A DNA stretch of 64,000 nucleotides from Mimachlamys varia (taxonomy: Eukaryota > Mollusca > Bivalvia > Pectinida > Pectinidae): assembly GCA_947623455.1 (NCBI GenBank), contig OX392534.1, positions 11,170,001-11,234,000 on the forward strand, written 5' to 3'. The position numbers and the translations under genes were made by a program. The notes under the pieces were generated by a model, which saw nothing but the letters and a program-made list of their open reading frames with translations, had not been told where the DNA came from and did not search any database. The stretch's first letter is position 1, and every line of letters starts with the position of its first letter. This document shows, piece by piece, positions 59,861-64,000 of this stretch.

Positions 59861-60310
59861 GAAAGCCCAGTTCTGCCAGGCGTACCCCAAGGCACTCTCC
59901 TGGGCCCTGTTTATTTGTACTGTTTATAAATGATTGACCAAATTCACTAAAATGTCAAGTTTGTCTCTTTGATGACGACACCAATATCTGCATGACAATA
60001 GCATCAGAAACAGACTAAAAACCTCTTCAATATCATCTGAACCTATTAGATAACTGGGAAAGGGAATGGATCATGTCTTTTAACCCTAGAAAGTGCGAAA
60101 TTCTAACTGTATATCGCAAACAAAACTCTACTACATACAAACATATCTTGCATGGATAAACTAGCACATACAAACATCACATCCGACTTTTTACGTTGCC
60201 AATATCAGAAACATACCAGAAAATACATCGAGAAACAACATGAAAAGAAACTAACAAACATATAAAACATATGTACGCCCACAACTAGAAACTCGCAGAA
60301 CTATAATCTT
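59861..60310 (+). pseudogene. Decayed reverse-transcriptase fragment of a non-LTR retrotransposon
   Basis: On the plus strand VLPGVPQGTLLGPV (RT motif B-like) is followed, after a frameshift, by LFDDDTNICMTIAS, where relatives have LFADDT. Next comes HLNLLDNWEREWIMSFNPRK and CEILTVYRK, the stretch that follows the active site in jockey/CR1-like elements. Several stops and frame changes are present, and neither the 5' nor the 3' part of the element is seen. It runs in the opposite orientation to the 36-40 kb element and its sequence is distinct (GVPQGT against GVPEGS), so it is another family or an older lineage. Confidence 0.75.
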
Positions 60311-63300
60311 AATTTAAAATTAGTTTCAAAATAAATAATATTGCGAGAAATATATACGAAATCGTCGAAATGAAACCTGTGTTGTGACCTTAATATCGAT
60401 TGTGCGAATATAATTGAGGATACTATATCATTTGTTTGTTTCAAACTAACAAAGCATGACAAGGAAACGTCCCTTCCATTTCGCGAGTATAGAGTGTCAC
60501 AATACTACTTTTTATATGGATATCTGAGATGTTTGAGAACCACTGCAAACGATGCCAGTCAGTAACATTTTCATTAAAGAACACCGAGGGAAATTGCAAT
60601 ACCGAATCGCTGGTAATTTTTACGTTGTTTTTTAAAAATGATTTTGATTTAAATATGTATACCCTTACGCTTGTACTTTTACACAGCAGTACATATCTTA
60701 AATATACTGTATCTATTACTAAATTTAAAAGGTGCAGCATATGTGTGTGTAACGCCATCTTTAAACACGTGGATTGGGACATAGTGAGAATGCCTCTCTG
60801 AAACCTGAACACAAACTACTTCTTACTAAGAGTTTTTAACAAAAAAAATCACCAGTTTGTATTTCAGATCTATAAAGCAAAATTGCTTGGTACATTTGTA
60901 GATCATTGATTGCGTTACACACCTCTCACTGGGGAAATGGTATTCCTGCTGTAAAAACTGGTAACATGTCTGCCCTTCACACATGTCGAATCAATCATCG
61001 AAGCTTTCTAGTGAGCTATGGAGATAAGATACGTCCTTCTGATGAAATCTAGTCTCTTGGTGAATGAAAATACACCACATCCAGGAAATCATTTCAAACA
61101 GACCTTTGTCTCGGCAGCACTACTTCCGAATCTTGACAACGGATGAGTGGGCAGTTGTCAGTCTTAATGATATGCAGCAAATCGTATCAACGGTTGTAAT
61201 TATATCACCTCGGGGCAGAGTTTTCAATTTGTAATCCGTCAATGTGTAATGTAAGGAAATGCTGGAGCAGAGTAATCGGAGCGCAGTGGTGAACCGGCAA
61301 ATTGTGTACGTATTGTTGTTTGTCGTAACATCCAAGAGATTCTAAAAAACCGAGTGAGGACGAATATTCTACGGATCGTGTAAACTGTTCAAATACACCA
61401 CCAAATACAAGATGCCTATACATATTAGCAAAATATAGTGCTCTATTATATTTGTGAACATGTGCTTAATATTTTCAAATATTGTACATGTATGGGTATA
61501 GTAAACAAATTTTATTTGCACAAATTAATGTTTGAATATGCCGAAAGTTCCCTTAATTCTCTGCACAAAGTTTTTAAATCTGAAAAGTACTTTGTCATGT
61601 TTACAATGCAGTTACAATCATTGAGTTTTAATCATATTAATAAACTAGAAAATGGACGAGGTAGTATCTTAATAAGATTTTTCAAGTTTATTTCTTTTTA
61701 AAACTGAAAGTTATGTATAACCACCGCAATGTAGTCAGCTATACGTAATGATTTTTCTAGAATATGTGTTTTGCAATAGAACATAAATAAATTACCAAAA
61801 GGGTTTGTTAACGTTGTTGTCGAACGGTTTTCATACGAAGGAGTTAAGTGTTCGACTGACGTTTCTGATCAATTTTTAAAAATCAAAGGGCGACTGATCG
61901 ATGGGCACCATTAGAGATAGTCTTATAAGCTGATATATGAGTATATGTCGGCCATACTGTATTGTGTCCCATCAACATGTTGTATTATTTTACTGCTTAT
62001 TTATGCCTATATTAATGTAAAAAATATGCTTCAAGAAATGTCATTGTTATTCTAATACAATGGTTTACAATATGCCTACTACTACTAAAATGCACATTTG
62101 TTGTGTCTGACTGTTGGTTACAAAACAAACTTGTTAAGACTATGATTAGTTACAGTCTGTTAAAAACATCTCAAATTTGCCACACGGTTCGCGTAGACAT
62201 GTTGTATTAGCCATTGTTATTAGACATACATTTAGGTAAACATGTCGAGAAAGCTCCTCGCCTGATACGTCGGCATTGATGGCCGTACTATTCACAATAT
62301 GTTCCATCGGCTATCAAACACACGTGCAACAATATATCTGATACACGTCTTAACAATATGTTACATACCTTCACAGGTATATATATAATGTAAGGACCAG
62401 CGACACGAAAAGTCTACATCAGAAACCGTGTAGTACGGATATAAAGGGGGATATTATCAAACAAAACCATTCAAACGGAACATCAAAAACAAATATGACA
62501 TGTACTTTGAAGACGATGGCTATCAGGAGCTTAGCTGCAGTAGACATTTGACAGTGTTGAAGAGTAAAGTATTAATTACCTGATAGGGATGTCGTACCCC
62601 TCCCAGGCCTAGCTACTGGCTAGTTATACCGATGAAGCTACGGTCACTAACTAAAGGGAAGTGTTATACCTACGGCGAGGGATACACAGTTGGCACATAC
62701 AGTCAGGCATATTTAATCAAATCGTCGCCTAACATATGCAACCAGTGAGGAGAGTGCTGGGCCAGGGGGGAATAACGTGGCGGGTATTGCTTAGGAGCAG
62801 CATCTGATTGCTCCATAATCCGCCTCGTCGTGTTCAAATACATTGCTGCAAAGGAATACGGTTTTTATGGATAAACCTTCTCCGTGATTTGAAAGGCATT
62901 TTCTCGGATATTGGCTTGTAATATATCAAACCTGATACAGGATTATGGGTTTTGTGGTGTGCAGGAAGCATACTTCGGGCGAGAGACGTATAATACACGT
63001 CCTAGAGCAGGCTTAAAGCGTGCATTATGACCATCAAGAAAACCAGTACGGATTGCTGAGCTTAAATCGTGACCGATCAAATAGTTTTTCGTTTGAAAAT
63101 CTTCACCAGACAAGTGGAATATAAAAGTTGTGAGATTTTTGGAGCTACCGTTATTCTGTGGTTTTGGATCCATTGTGATCACCTTTTGAGTGCAAATGTT
63201 TCTTATGTTTTCTCTGATAGCAATTTTTGTCTTGATTAAGAATGGTTTGTGTGGCAAAGCCAAAAATATACATTTTAAATACAGTCTGAAAACAACCAAA

Positions 63301-63379
63301 CTACAAGCATAAGTGCGTATACTATGTTTCGAGGTTAACGTCGGTGGTAATTAAATCTTTATAAAACCATTCTGTTAGG
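60311..63379. other. Interval with no recognised gene
   Basis: Open frames at 60441-60812, 61120-61423, 61438-61701 and 62943-63299 lack recognisable domains. A GC-richer stretch with several CpGs lies at about 62570-62860, and a 118-codon minus-strand frame follows (62943-63299). Either could be exon material, but nothing in the sequence decides it. Confidence 0.4.
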
Positions 63380-64000
63380 ACACCTGTGTATCACCATTAC
63401 CAAACTAGCACATGTGTATTTACATTACCACAATATCAAATATCATTAGCATCATACCACATACAACTGTGTTTTAAGATTACTTTATTAAGATATTTGT
63501 ATTAACATTACCACACTTAATCTGTAATTAGCAGAACCGCGAATACAACTGTTTGGTATGATTACCACATTAACACCAGTGTATCAACGTTACTATACTA
63601 ACACCTGTGGATTAGTATTACTACATTAACCAGTGTATTGAGACTACCACACTACCGCACCTGTGTATCAACGTTACTATACTAATACCTGTGGATTAGT
63701 ATTATTACACCAACCAGACAACAGTGTATTGAGATTACCACGCTAACACCAGTGTATCAACGTTACTATAGTACAATGTAACACCTGTGGATTAGTATTA
63801 CTACACCAACCAGACAACAGTGTATTGAGATTACCACACTACCGCACCTGTGTATTAACGTTACTATACTAACATCTATGGATTAGCATTACTTCACCAA
63901 CCTGATAACTGTGTATTGAGATTACCACGCTAACACCTGTGTATCAACGTTACTATACTAACACCTATGGATTAGAATTACTACACCAACCTGATAACTG
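63380..64000. repeat. ~89-bp minisatellite, running off the window
   Basis: Units carry GTATCAACGTTACTATACTA, then ACACCTGTGGATTAGTATTA and CTACACCAACC, then GTGTATTGAGATTACCAC. The landmark GTATCAACGT (or GTATTAACGT) falls at 63581, 63664, 63753, 63852 and 63941, so unit length varies from 83 to 99 bp. The stretch at 63380-63570 is more diverged. The right end is outside the window. Confidence 0.93.

Noticed and set aside
62943..63299. 118-codon minus-strand frame
   Set aside because: No recognisable motif; it could be chance. I left it as a note only.

Overview
The window looks like gene-poor, repeat-rich nuclear DNA of a metazoan, most likely a bivalve mollusc or another lophotrochozoan. 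The evidence is an AT-rich background, a tRNA-derived SINE whose central block and 3' tail resemble bivalve SINEs, non-LTR retrotransposon remains including a CR1/jockey-like element with a 2A-like peptide, several MITEs, and seven or eight minisatellite arrays. I see no bacterial-style operon, no rRNA gene, no functional tRNA gene, and no complete host protein-coding gene. The species assignment is inference.

Layout. 1-12.8 kb is one satellite built on a ~30-32 bp unit. The left 7.7 kb is organised as near-identical 1,508-bp higher-order repeats, and it decays to the right through single-unit copies with a small TTAGGG motif embedded. 15.2-19.0 kb is an unrelated 44-46 bp satellite with an internal ~1.1-kb duplication. 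19.9-21.0 kb is a ~70-bp repeat split by a dead LINE 3' end. 22-28 kb holds a TIR element with nested fold-backs, a tRNA-like SINE with terminal direct repeats, a 22-bp minisatellite and a TTAA-flanked MITE. 29-34.8 kb holds a GAT microsatellite, 85-bp and ~130-bp tandem repeats, a tRNA-SINE and a long-armed mariner-type MITE.

36.2-40.3 kb on the minus strand is an almost complete non-LTR retrotransposon. It runs hydrophobic leader, 2A-like GDIETNPGP, AP-type endonuclease, reverse transcriptase (FADD) and a C-terminal Cys/His segment, and is broken by only one frameshift and one stop. 40.7-45.7 kb is a 43-bp satellite with a 1,290-bp (30-unit) higher-order period and decayed flanks. Next to it (46.0-47.7 kb, minus) lie an L1-ORF1-like pseudogene and an orphan retroelement C-terminal fragment. 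49.7-64 kb is mostly featureless, with two or three possible short exons, fold-back elements, three copies in the window of one dispersed repeat (one split by a MITE), 41-bp and 89-bp minisatellites, and a dead reverse-transcriptase fragment at 59.9 kb.

How it fits together. No pathway or operon is visible. The biology is satellite turnover (unequal exchange producing homogenised cores and decayed edges) and nested transposon insertion. The one system with visible translational biology is the 2A-bearing retrotransposon.
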